From positions 124,001 through 188,000 of the forward strand of contig NZ_KB898362.1 of the NCBI RefSeq assembly GCF_000377565.1: a stretch of 64,000 nt of DNA, written 5' to 3'. Under the pieces are notes generated by a model. It had not been told where the DNA came from, searched no databases, and saw only the letters and a list, made by a program, of their open reading frames with translations. This document shows positions 7,734 to 15,450 of the stretch, one piece after another (within the stretch, counting starts at the first letter, position 1; each line of letters begins with the position of its first letter). The DNA comes from Rhizobium sp. 2MFCol3.1. Its GTDB lineage: Bacteria; Pseudomonadota; Alphaproteobacteria; Rhizobiales; Rhizobiaceae. The position numbers and the translations under genes were made by a program.

Positions 7734-9023
7734 ATGACCGCCAATCCTGCCAAGACACCCGGCTTCTGTCGCGACTGCCTTGCCGAGCAGAAGGCGGAGG
7801 GGCGACGCTGTGCCGCCTGCGGCAGCCCTCGCCTCGTGCGCCACGATGAGCTCTATGGCCTGACGCTCGCACATATCGACTGCGATGCCTTCTATGCCTC
7901 CGTCGAGAAGCGCGACAATCCCGAACTTGCCGACAAGCCCGTCATTATCGGCGGGGGAAAGCGCGGCGTGGTATCGACCGCCTGCTATGTCGCGCGGATC
8001 TACGGCGTGCGTTCGGCAATGCCGATGTTCAAGGCGCTGGAGGCCTGCCCGCAGGCCGTGGTGATCCCTCCCAACATGGAGAAATACGTCAAGGTCGGCC
8101 GCGAGGTGCGGGCGATGATGCAAGAGCTGACACCGCTCGTTCAGCCGCTGTCGATCGACGAGGCGTTTCTGGAACTCGGGGGTACCGAGCGGCTGCACAA
8201 CGACCCGCCGGCGCGCACGCTGGCGAAGTTCGCCCGCCGCGTCGAGAAGGAGATCGGCATCACCGTTTCGATCGGGCTGTCCTACTGCAAGTTCTTGGCC
8301 AAGGTGGCCTCCGACCTGCAGAAGCCGCGCGGATTCTCGGTGATCGGCCGCGAGGAAGCGGTTTCATTCCTCGCGCCGCGTCCGGTGACGACGATCTGGG
8401 GTGTGGGAAAGGCATTCGCCGCAACGCTTGAGGCTGATGGCATCCGCACCATAGGCCAGCTGCAAACCATGGACGAGACCGACCTGATGCGTCGCTATGG
8501 CACCATGGGGCAGCGGCTGTCGCGGCTGTCGCGCGGAATCGATGACCGCGGCGTGCATCTCAACGATCCCGCCAAGAGCGTTTCGGCCGAGACGACCTTC
8601 TTCGACGACATTTCGCGATATGAGGAGCTCGTTCCAGTGTTGCGCAATCTCTCCGAGAAGGTCGCCTGGCGGCTGAAGAAGGGCGATATCGCCGGCCACA
8701 CGGTCGTTCTGAAGATGAAGACGGCGGACTTCAAGTCGCGCACGCGCAACCGCAAGCTCGAGGATCCGACACAGCTTGCCGACCGTATCTTCCGCACCGG
8801 CATCGAATTGCTGCAGAAGGAGACCGACGGCACCAAGTTCCGACTGATCGGCATCGGCGTGACCGACCTTTGCGACCCCACGCGCGCCGATCCGCCCGAC
8901 CTGATCGACGTTCAATCCGGACGCCGAGCGGCGGCCGAAGCCGCAATGGACAAGCTGCGCGACAAGTTCGGCAAGGGCACGGTCGAGACCGGCTATACGT
9001 TCGGAAGCAAGCGCAATCAATAA
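7734..9023 (+). CDS. dinB: DNA polymerase IV (Y-family)
   Basis: This 429-residue translesion polymerase lacks proofreading. Catalytic carboxylates are in LAHIDCDAFYASVE (D49, D51) and SIDEAFLEL. The steric-gate region and little-finger domain follow (GITVSIGLSYCKFLAKVASD...WGVGKAFAATLEADGI). The first 35 residues form an extra Cys cluster, C12-C15 and C26-C29 (FCRDC...RRCAACG), resembling a zinc ribbon absent from enterobacterial DinB. ATG 7734 is used because the upstream TTG at 7722 lies inside the LexA box. The leader is only about 20 nt with no clear Shine-Dalgarno, so translation may be inefficient. Confidence 0.93.
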   Translation: MTANPAKTPGFCRDCLAEQKAEGRRCAACGSPRLVRHDELYGLTLAHIDCDAFYASVEKRDNPELADKPVIIGGGKRGVVSTACYVARIYGVRSAMPMFKALEACPQAVVIPPNMEKYVKVGREVRAMMQELTPLVQPLSIDEAFLELGGTERLHNDPPARTLAKFARRVEKEIGITVSIGLSYCKFLAKVASDLQKPRGFSVIGREEAVSFLAPRPVTTIWGVGKAFAATLEADGIRTIGQLQTMDETDLMRRYGTMGQRLSRLSRGIDDRGVHLNDPAKSVSAETTFFDDISRYEELVPVLRNLSEKVAWRLKKGDIAGHTVVLKMKTADFKSRTRNRKLEDPTQLADRIFRTGIELLQKETDGTKFRLIGIGVTDLCDPTRADPPDLIDVQSGRRAAAEAAMDKLRDKFGKGTVETGYTFGSKRNQ

Positions 9024-9118
9024 TATGTGAGCCCTACTCAAGATCGCTCATTTCAAATCTTCCTTAAGTTTCGAGCATTACCCTCCGGCCCGTAGTATTG
9101 CGTATCGGTTGGGTTCAA

Positions 9119-10354
9119 ATGTTCTCGCGTCTCGTCTTCGGGCTCGGCTTGCTGTCGGCCACCGCCCTCGTGCATCCCGCGTTCGCCACGGACGCGCGGG
9201 CGCTGCAGATCTTCGTTTCCAAGAGCAAGCAGTCGTTGGCCGTCTATGACGGCGCCGATGTCATCGCCACGTCGAAGATATCGAGCGGGAAATCCGGCCA
9301 CACCACGCCAAGCGGCATCTTCTCGGTGATCGAGAAGCAGACCTACCACGAATCCAACATCTATTCGGGCGCGCCGATGCCGTTCATGCAGCGGCTGACA
9401 TGGTCGGGCATCGCGCTCCACCAGTCGAACTCCGTGCCGCGCTATCCCGCCTCGCACGGCTGCGTGCGCATGCCCGATGCATTCGCAAAGCAACTCTACA
9501 AGATGACCGAGATGGGCGTGCCCGTGATCATCACCGACGCGCAGCTTGCGCCGGAGCCGGTCGACCATCCGCTGCTGTTCAGCCCGCACGCGCCGGCTCC
9601 GGCGCCGCTTTTATCCGATGTCGAACTCAGGCCGGCGATCGGCTCGCTGCCGGTGCAAGTGGCGATGAACGAGGTGGCGATGCCGCGGCTGCAGGTGCAG
9701 CCGATCGTGGCGCCCGTCAACGACCAACCGGTGAAGATCCTGATCACCCGCCGGGCGCAGCGCGAAACCATCATCGATCTGCAGACCTATCTCGCGGAGC
9801 TTGGATTTGCTGTCGGTAACGCCGACGGCTATCTCGGGCCGGCGACGGTGCAGGCGATCGGCGAGTTCAAGAAGCAGCATCCGATGAGCCCTGATGCCGC
9901 CAAGTCACTCATCAGTGACGATCTCTTGCGCGCAGTCTACAGCGCCGCTGGCAAGGGTGAGCCGCCGAACGGCGTGATCATGGTGCGGCAGGGATTCCAG
10001 CAGGTGTTCGAGGCGCCGGTGACAATCGCCCAACCGGAACTGGCGCTCGGGACCCATTTCTTCAGCGCGCACGAGGTGAACTTCGAAGACGGCACCACCG
10101 AGTGGCTGGGCGTGACGCTGCCCAACACCTTGACCAGCCAGACGATGAAGCGGCTGGGCATCAGCACGATGGAAAGCTCGATCATCTCGGGCACGCCGAT
10201 CTTGAACGCGCTCGGCCGGATCACCATTCCGGATGACACGAGACAGCGGATCGACTCGATGCTGACGCCAGGATCGACACTGACGATCTCCGACACCGGC
10301 GTCGGCCCGGAGACCGGTCAGGGCACCGACTTCATCACGCTGACGCGCGGCTAG
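9119..10354 (+). CDS. Exported L,D-transpeptidase with peptidoglycan-binding domain
   Basis: This 411-residue periplasmic enzyme has a signal peptide (about residues 1-23, ending HPAFA) and a YkuD catalytic domain (residues about 28-145). The active-site motif is SHGCVRMPD, containing the nucleophilic Cys. The family forms 3-3 peptidoglycan cross-links or attaches proteins to peptidoglycan. A second module (about residues 215-262, DLQTYLAELGFAVGNADGYLG) matches a PG_binding_1 fold. The start at ATG 9119 opens directly into the signal peptide. Its stop overlaps the dnaE stop on the other strand within the tetranucleotide CTAG. Confidence 0.88.
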   Translation: MFSRLVFGLGLLSATALVHPAFATDARALQIFVSKSKQSLAVYDGADVIATSKISSGKSGHTTPSGIFSVIEKQTYHESNIYSGAPMPFMQRLTWSGIALHQSNSVPRYPASHGCVRMPDAFAKQLYKMTEMGVPVIITDAQLAPEPVDHPLLFSPHAPAPAPLLSDVELRPAIGSLPVQVAMNEVAMPRLQVQPIVAPVNDQPVKILITRRAQRETIIDLQTYLAELGFAVGNADGYLGPATVQAIGEFKKQHPMSPDAAKSLISDDLLRAVYSAAGKGEPPNGVIMVRQGFQQVFEAPVTIAQPELALGTHFFSAHEVNFEDGTTEWLGVTLPNTLTSQTMKRLGISTMESSIISGTPILNALGRITIPDDTRQRIDSMLTPGSTLTISDTGVGPETGQGTDFITLTRG

Positions 10355-13300
10355 ACGAGTTCCACATCGATCACGCCGGGTGCCGAGCGCATGGCGGCGG
10401 CGATTTCGGGCGTGATCCGGTATTTCTGCGCCAGCTCCACCTCGATCTCGCGCTTGCCATCCTCCTTGATGACGATGAAGGAGACGAGGCCGTCGCCCCT
10501 GGCGTTCAGGTGGGCGGCAACCGCGCGCAGCGGGCCGGAATCGCGGACATAGACACGCAGCGCCTTCTGCATCTGCAGCGACTTTTCCTCCAGCGACTGG
10601 ATCGTCTGGATGCGCAGGCCGATGCCCTCCGGCCGCTCTTCGCCGGTGGCGGTGATGACGAATGACTTTCCCGATTCCAGCATGTCGCGATACTGGTTCA
10701 GCATCTCCGAGAAGAGCACCGCTTCGAACTGGCCGGATGAATCCGAGAAGACGATGATGCCCATCTTGTTGCCGGTGCGCGTCTTGCGCTCCTGCTTGGA
10801 GATGACCGTTCCGGCAAGGCGCGCATTGCTGGCACCCTGCTTCACGGCTGCCGCGAAATCGCCGAAGGTCTGGACGCGCATCTTCTCCAGCACGCTGCTG
10901 TAGCTATCGAGCGGGTGGGCCGTCAGATAGAAGCCGAGGACCTGGAATTCCTTGAGCAGGCGCTCGGAAGGCAGCCAGGGCGAGAAAGGCGGCATCGAGA
11001 TCTTTTCCGGACCCGATGACAACACGCCGCCGAAGATATCCGACTGGCCGCTCAGCTTGTTTTCCTGGGCGCGCTGGGCATAGCCCATGATGCGATCGAT
11101 GCCGCCCGAGAGCTGGGCGCGATCGAGCTCGAAGCAATCGAAGGCGCCGGCGAAGATCAGGCTTTCCAGCACGCGCCGGTTGACCTGCTTGGGATCGATG
11201 CGCAGGCAGAAATCCTCGAGGCTGGCGAATGGCGTGTCGCCGCGCACCTCGACGATATGATCGACGGCCGATTCGCCGACGCCCTTCAGGGCCGCCAGCG
11301 CGTAATAGATGCGGTTGTCTCCGGTCTGGAAGTGGCGGAACGAGGTCTGCACGGAGGGCGCGATGACCTCGATACCGAGGCGCTTGGCATCCTGGCGGAA
11401 GTCGTTGACCTTTTCGGTGTTCGACATGTCGAGCGTCATCGAGGCGGCGAGGAACTCGACCGGATAATGCGCCTTCATGTAGGCGGTCTGGTAGGAGACG
11501 ATGGCGTAGGCTGCGGCGTGCGACTTGTTGAAGCCGTAGTTGGCGAATTTCGCCAGAAGCTCGAAGATGTTGTCTGCCTGCGGCTTCGACACGCCGTTCT
11601 TGACGGCGCCGACGACGAAGCGCTCGCGCTGCTGGTCCATCTCCGCCTTGATCTTCTTACCCATGGCGCGGCGCAGAAGATCGGCCTCGCCGAGCGAATA
11701 GCCCGACAGCACCTGAGCGATCTGCATGACCTGCTCCTGGTAGACGATAACGCCCTGTGTTTCCTTCAAGAGGTAATCGATGGTCGGATGGATCGACTCG
11801 AGCTCTTCTTCGCCATGCTTGCGGGCATTGTAGGTCGGGATGTTTTCCATCGGACCCGGACGATACAGCGCCACGAGCGCGATGATGTCCTCGATGCAGT
11901 CGGGCCGCATGCCGATCAGCGCCTTGCGCATGCCGGCACTTTCCACCTGGAACACGCCGACCGTTTCGCCGCGCGAGAGCATCTCGTAGGTCAGCTTGTC
12001 ATCCAGCGGTATCGCGGCCAGATCAACCTTGATGCCGCGCTTGGCGACGAAGTCGACAGCCACCTTCAGCGTCGTCAACGTCTTCAGGCCGAGGAAGTCG
12101 AACTTGACGAGACCAGCCTGCTCGACCCACTTCATGTTGAACTGGGTGACCGGCATGTCGGAGCGCGGATCGCGATACATCGGCACCAGCTTCGACAGCG
12201 GGCGGTCGCCGATGACGATGCCGGCGGCGTGGGTCGAGGCGTGGCGGTAGAGGCCTTCAATCTTCTGCGCGATATCGAGCAGGCGGGCGACGACGGGCTC
12301 CTTGTCAGCCTCTTCCTGCAGCTTCGGCTCCTCCTCGATCGCCTTCGACAGAGGCGTCGGGTTGGCCGGATTGTTGGGCACCAGCTTGCAGATCTTGTCG
12401 ACCTGGCCGTAGGGCATTTCAAGCACACGACCGACGTCGCGAAGAGCCGCGCGCGCCTGCAGCGAACCGAAGGTGATGATCTGCGCCACCTGCTCGCGGC
12501 CATATTTCTTCTGCACGTAGCGGATCACCTCTTCGCGGCGGTCCTGGCAGAAGTCGATATCGAAGTCGGGCATCGAGACGCGTTCCGGATTGAGGAAGCG
12601 TTCGAAAAGCAGCGAGAAGCGCAGCGGATCGACGTCGGTGATCGTCAGCGCATAAGCAACCAGCGAGCCCGCGCCGGATCCACGGCCGGGGCCGACAGGA
12701 ATATCCTGCAGCTTCGCCCACTTGATGAAGTCGGCAACGATCAGGAAGTAGCCGGGGAATTTCATGCGCTCGATAACGCTGAGTTCGAATTCCAGCCGGT
12801 CGCGGTAATCCTTCTCCTCGTAGCCCGCCGACATGCCGAGCGTCTGTAGGCGCATATCCAAACCTTCGACGGCCTGGCGGCGAAGCTCCAGCGATTCGGC
12901 GCGCTCCGCCTCCTCGGGGTCCGCCGTGGCACCGGTGAAGCGCGGCAGGATCGGTTTGCGGGTCTTCAGGACGAAGGAGCAGCGGCGGGCGATCTCCACC
13001 GTATTTTCAAGCGCTTCGGGCAGATCGGCGAAAAGCTTCACCATCTCGGCGCGGCTCTTCAGATAGTGATCCGGCGTCAGGCGAAAACGCGTGTCGTCGG
13101 AGACGATGGCGTTGTGCGCCACGGCCATCAGCGCATCGTGCGCGTCATAATCGTCGCGGGTCGGGAAGAAGGCCTCGTTGGTCGCGACCAGCGGGATCTC
13201 GTGTTCATAGGCAAGGCCGATCACGCGTTGCTCATGGCGCTTGTCGTAGGTGCCCTGTCGCTGAAGCTCCATATAGAGCCGATCGCCGAACTTGTCCTTC

Positions 13301-13848
13301 AGAGACAGCAAGCGCGCGGTCGCCGGCGCGATGTGCCCCTCTTTCAGCGGCATGTCGATCGGGCCGGTCGATGCGCCTGACAGCGCGATCAGGCCCTCGG
13401 TGCCGAGTTCATCCAGCCACGACGCCTTGATGTGGACCGCCTGCCCGGCGCCCTCGCCGCTGAGATAGGCACGGCTGACGAGATCCACCAGCCGTTCATA
13501 GCCGGCATCGGTGGCGGACAGAAGCACGATCGACGGCAGCTTCGCCAGCTGCTGCTGGCCGCCGCGACGGTCGGTCTCAAGGCCGTCTTCCATATCGATG
13601 GAGACCTGGCAGCCGATGATCGGCTGCAGACCTTCGTCCATCGATTTCTGCGCAAATTCCAGTGCGACGAATAGATTGTTGGTGTCGGTGATGGCGATCG
13701 CCGGCTGGCTATCGCCCGATGCCTTGTAGAGAATCTTCTTGAGAGGCAACGCCCCCTCAAGCAGCGAGAAGGCGGAGTGCACACGCAGGTGAACGAAGCC
13801 CGGCGTACCGCCGATGAAGTCGCTCGCGCCGTTTTCAGTGCCCGCCAT
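10351..13848 (-). CDS. dnaE: DNA polymerase III alpha subunit
   Basis: This is the replicative polymerase, 1165 residues, the usual length for rhizobial DnaE1. It starts with a PHP domain (GFVHLRVHSAFSLLEGALPL). The polymerase core contains the catalytic PDFDIDFCQDRR motif. The finger region GPGRGSGAGSLVAYAL, a helix-hairpin-helix block (YYALAALKGVGESAVDHIVE) and a C-terminal OB-fold region (LAGTVISKQERKTRTGNKMG) are all present. The start is ATG 13848; the longer frame reaching 13929 lacks family homology. Upstream on the same strand lies a LexA-controlled peptide gene, whose transcript could read into dnaE unless stopped by the hairpin at 13931-13955. Confidence 0.97.
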   Translation of the reverse strand: MAGTENGASDFIGGTPGFVHLRVHSAFSLLEGALPLKKILYKASGDSQPAIAITDTNNLFVALEFAQKSMDEGLQPIIGCQVSIDMEDGLETDRRGGQQQLAKLPSIVLLSATDAGYERLVDLVSRAYLSGEGAGQAVHIKASWLDELGTEGLIALSGASTGPIDMPLKEGHIAPATARLLSLKDKFGDRLYMELQRQGTYDKRHEQRVIGLAYEHEIPLVATNEAFFPTRDDYDAHDALMAVAHNAIVSDDTRFRLTPDHYLKSRAEMVKLFADLPEALENTVEIARRCSFVLKTRKPILPRFTGATADPEEAERAESLELRRQAVEGLDMRLQTLGMSAGYEEKDYRDRLEFELSVIERMKFPGYFLIVADFIKWAKLQDIPVGPGRGSGAGSLVAYALTITDVDPLRFSLLFERFLNPERVSMPDFDIDFCQDRREEVIRYVQKKYGREQVAQIITFGSLQARAALRDVGRVLEMPYGQVDKICKLVPNNPANPTPLSKAIEEEPKLQEEADKEPVVARLLDIAQKIEGLYRHASTHAAGIVIGDRPLSKLVPMYRDPRSDMPVTQFNMKWVEQAGLVKFDFLGLKTLTTLKVAVDFVAKRGIKVDLAAIPLDDKLTYEMLSRGETVGVFQVESAGMRKALIGMRPDCIEDIIALVALYRPGPMENIPTYNARKHGEEELESIHPTIDYLLKETQGVIVYQEQVMQIAQVLSGYSLGEADLLRRAMGKKIKAEMDQQRERFVVGAVKNGVSKPQADNIFELLAKFANYGFNKSHAAAYAIVSYQTAYMKAHYPVEFLAASMTLDMSNTEKVNDFRQDAKRLGIEVIAPSVQTSFRHFQTGDNRIYYALAALKGVGESAVDHIVEVRGDTPFASLEDFCLRIDPKQVNRRVLESLIFAGAFDCFELDRAQLSGGIDRIMGYAQRAQENKLSGQSDIFGGVLSSGPEKISMPPFSPWLPSERLLKEFQVLGFYLTAHPLDSYSSVLEKMRVQTFGDFAAAVKQGASNARLAGTVISKQERKTRTGNKMGIIVFSDSSGQFEAVLFSEMLNQYRDMLESGKSFVITATGEERPEGIGLRIQTIQSLEEKSLQMQKALRVYVRDSGPLRAVAAHLNARGDGLVSFIVIKEDGKREIEVELAQKYRITPEIAAAMRSAPGVIDVELV

Positions 13849-13930
13849 GATATGCCTTTCCGCGCATCCGTATGAATCGGATGCATTGTCGGATTTGGGG
13901 ACGTCGATGTCCAGAGAGGCGGGTACCATC

Positions 13931-13955
13931 GGACCGCATGACAGCCATGCGGTCC
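13931..13955 (-). terminator. Perfect 10-bp hairpin between peptide gene and dnaE
   Basis: GGACCGCATG (13931-13940) pairs with CATGCGGTCC (13946-13955) around a 5-nt loop. It lies just after the peptide stop. On the minus strand no T-run follows, so it may be a weak terminator, an mRNA 3' end stabiliser or an attenuator before dnaE. Confidence 0.5.
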
Positions 13956-13964
13956 CCGTTATTC

Positions 13965-14051
13965 TTACATTGCCATGCAGATCAAAGAGAAGCTGGCAAT
14001 GAACATTGCGATGGAGGTGAATGCTGCGATATCGCGGATCATGTCAGTCAT
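13965..14051 (-). CDS. 28-residue hydrophobic membrane peptide, LexA-controlled
   Basis: This small gene encodes a peptide starting MTDMIRDIAAF and ending SLICMAM. Residues 8-28 form one continuous hydrophobic helix, preceded by a short charged head (D3, R6, D7). ATG 14051 has AGGAGA 5 nt upstream (14057-14062), a strong Shine-Dalgarno. The promoter at 14079-14107 contains a perfect LexA box in its spacer, so the gene should be silent until DNA damage. By size, topology and control it resembles Caulobacter SidA (29 residues, SOS-induced division inhibitor) or TisB-type toxins. That is inference; I cannot show homology. No antitoxin RNA is evident. Confidence 0.7.
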   Translation of the reverse strand: MTDMIRDIAAFTSIAMFIASFSLICMAM

Positions 14052-14078
14052 TTGGCTCTCCTGTGCTCTTATGTTTTT

Positions 14079-14107
14079 ATTTTGTTCCGCTCTTGTTCCG
14101 TTGTCAA
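14079..14107 (-). promoter_or_regulatory. Promoter of the 28-residue peptide gene
   Basis: On the minus strand, TTGACA (14102-14107) and CAAAAT (14079-14084) are separated by 17 nt. The predicted start is near 14072, giving a leader of about 20 nt that carries the AGGAGA ribosome site. Confidence 0.65.
14084..14098 (-). promoter_or_regulatory. LexA box in the peptide promoter
   Basis: On the minus strand this reads GAAC-AAGAGCG-GAAC (plus strand GTTC-CGCTCTT-GTTC), a perfect alphaproteobacterial LexA direct repeat. It fills the spacer between the -35 and -10 elements, the classical position for repression. It also lies 53 nt upstream of the plus-strand gene at 14151, so that gene could be affected. 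Confidence 0.85.
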
Positions 14108-14150
14108 CAGGATTGTTTTCTGTTTGGTTAACGGCAAACGGGAGACGAGC

Positions 14151-14726
14151 ATGCGTCGATTCATCTTTGTGGCAGTCCTGTTTTCAGCCAACGCGGCCTT
14201 CGGCGCGGATCCTGATCCGGCGCGCATCGTCGATGTGGCGGTCGGCGACTGGAACGGCGATGGCAAGCCGGACCTGGCGTTGCTCGCCGAGGCTCCCGAC
14301 GATGCCGCCGACGACCAACTCGGCGTCTACATCTATCTGCGGGATGACCACGACCTGTTGCGGCTCGCGACCAGCGCACCCGGCAAGATCTGGGGAACCA
14401 CCGTGGCTGAGGGGATTTACGGCCAGGAGCCGTCGATCAAGGCGGCCGGCAAGAGCTCGATCGCCATCCGTTCGCAAAACAGCGCCATCGGCCGCGACCG
14501 CTGGGAGCAGACGCTGACGCTTGCCTACCGCAACAACCAGTTCGTCGTCGCCGGCTACACCTACAGCCACTACGATACGCTGGATCCGGATGGCGGCGGC
14601 TCATGCGATTACAATGCGCTCACCGGCAAGCTGCAGCGCGACGGCAAGGATGCGAAGGCCGAGGCACGCATGATCACGATTGCCGACTGGAAGGACGAAA
14701 CTGGGCAGTCGATCTGCGGCGGCTAG
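14151..14726 (+). CDS. Exported protein with FG-GAP/VCBS-like repeat
   Basis: This 191-residue protein of unknown function begins with a signal peptide (MRRFIFVAVLFSANAAFGA, cleavage near residue 19). Next comes VAVGDWNGDGKPDLALLAE, a calcium-binding-type DxNxDGxxD loop as in FG-GAP/VCBS repeats. The rest is beta-rich, with a GGGSCDYN segment and a second Cys at the C-terminus (SICGG), suggesting a disulfide. The ATG at 14151 has GGGAGACGAG upstream. It is divergent from the LexA-controlled peptide gene. Confidence 0.7.
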   Translation: MRRFIFVAVLFSANAAFGADPDPARIVDVAVGDWNGDGKPDLALLAEAPDDAADDQLGVYIYLRDDHDLLRLATSAPGKIWGTTVAEGIYGQEPSIKAAGKSSIAIRSQNSAIGRDRWEQTLTLAYRNNQFVVAGYTYSHYDTLDPDGGGSCDYNALTGKLQRDGKDAKAEARMITIADWKDETGQSICGG

Positions 14727-14752
14727 AGTGGTCCTGACCCGGCCGGGAAATC

Positions 14753-15436
14753 TCAGAAATCCACGACCTTGCCGTCGGCGATGGTGACACGGCGGTCCAT
14801 GCGGGCCGCGAGTTCGTGGTTGTGGGTGGCGATCAGGGCCGCGAGGCCGGACTGGCGCACCAAGGCCTCTAGGGCTTCGAAGACGTAGATGGCGGTCTCG
14901 GGGTCGAGGTTGCCTGTCGGTTCGTCGGCGAGCAGAAGGCTCGGCGCATTGGCGACGGCGCGGGCGATCGCCACGCGCTGCTGTTCACCGCCAGAGAGTT
15001 CGCCGGGGCGGTGGGCGCCGCGGTGGCCGATGCGCATGTAGTCGAGCAGCTGCCCTGCCCGCACCTTGGCTTCGTTGCGCGGCAGGCCGGCGATCATCTG
15101 CGGCATCATGATGTTTTCGAGCGCCGAGAACTCGGGAAGCAGGTGGTGGAACTGGTAGACGAAGCCGATCTCGCTGCGGCGGATCGCCGTGCGCTTGTCG
15201 TCAGAGAGGCCATTGCAGGCATTGCCGCTGATGGTGACTTCGCCGCCATCGGGATGCTCGAGCAGGCCCGCCAGATGCAGCAGGGTCGACTTGCCGGTGC
15301 CTGATGGAGCCACAAGCGCGACGATCTCGCCGCTATTGATCGTCAGGTCAGCTTTCTTCAGGATCGAAAGCTGGGTCTCTCCCTGGCCATAGTGACGCTC
15401 GACGCCGGAAAGCTTGAGAACGGTATTCCGCTTCAT
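14753..15436 (-). CDS. lolD: Lipoprotein-releasing ABC transporter ATPase
   Basis: This 227-residue ATPase of the Lol system extracts outer-membrane lipoproteins from the inner membrane. Walker A is APSGTGKST, the ABC signature LSGGEQQRVAIARA and Walker B LLLADEPTGNLD; the H-loop lies in IATHNHELA. The ATG at 15436 (MKRNTVLKL) follows the lolC stop by 14 nt, so the two form an operon with proS upstream. Confidence 0.93.
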   Translation of the reverse strand: MKRNTVLKLSGVERHYGQGETQLSILKKADLTINSGEIVALVAPSGTGKSTLLHLAGLLEHPDGGEVTISGNACNGLSDDKRTAIRRSEIGFVYQFHHLLPEFSALENIMMPQMIAGLPRNEAKVRAGQLLDYMRIGHRGAHRPGELSGGEQQRVAIARAVANAPSLLLADEPTGNLDPETAIYVFEALEALVRQSGLAALIATHNHELAARMDRRVTIADGKVVDF

Positions 15437-15450
15437 GTAATCAGCATTCC

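Noticed and set aside
11257..12849. Long plus-strand open frame antisense to dnaE
   Set aside because: It mirrors a GC-rich real gene, has a repetitive Leu/Arg/Asp-rich product and no family features.
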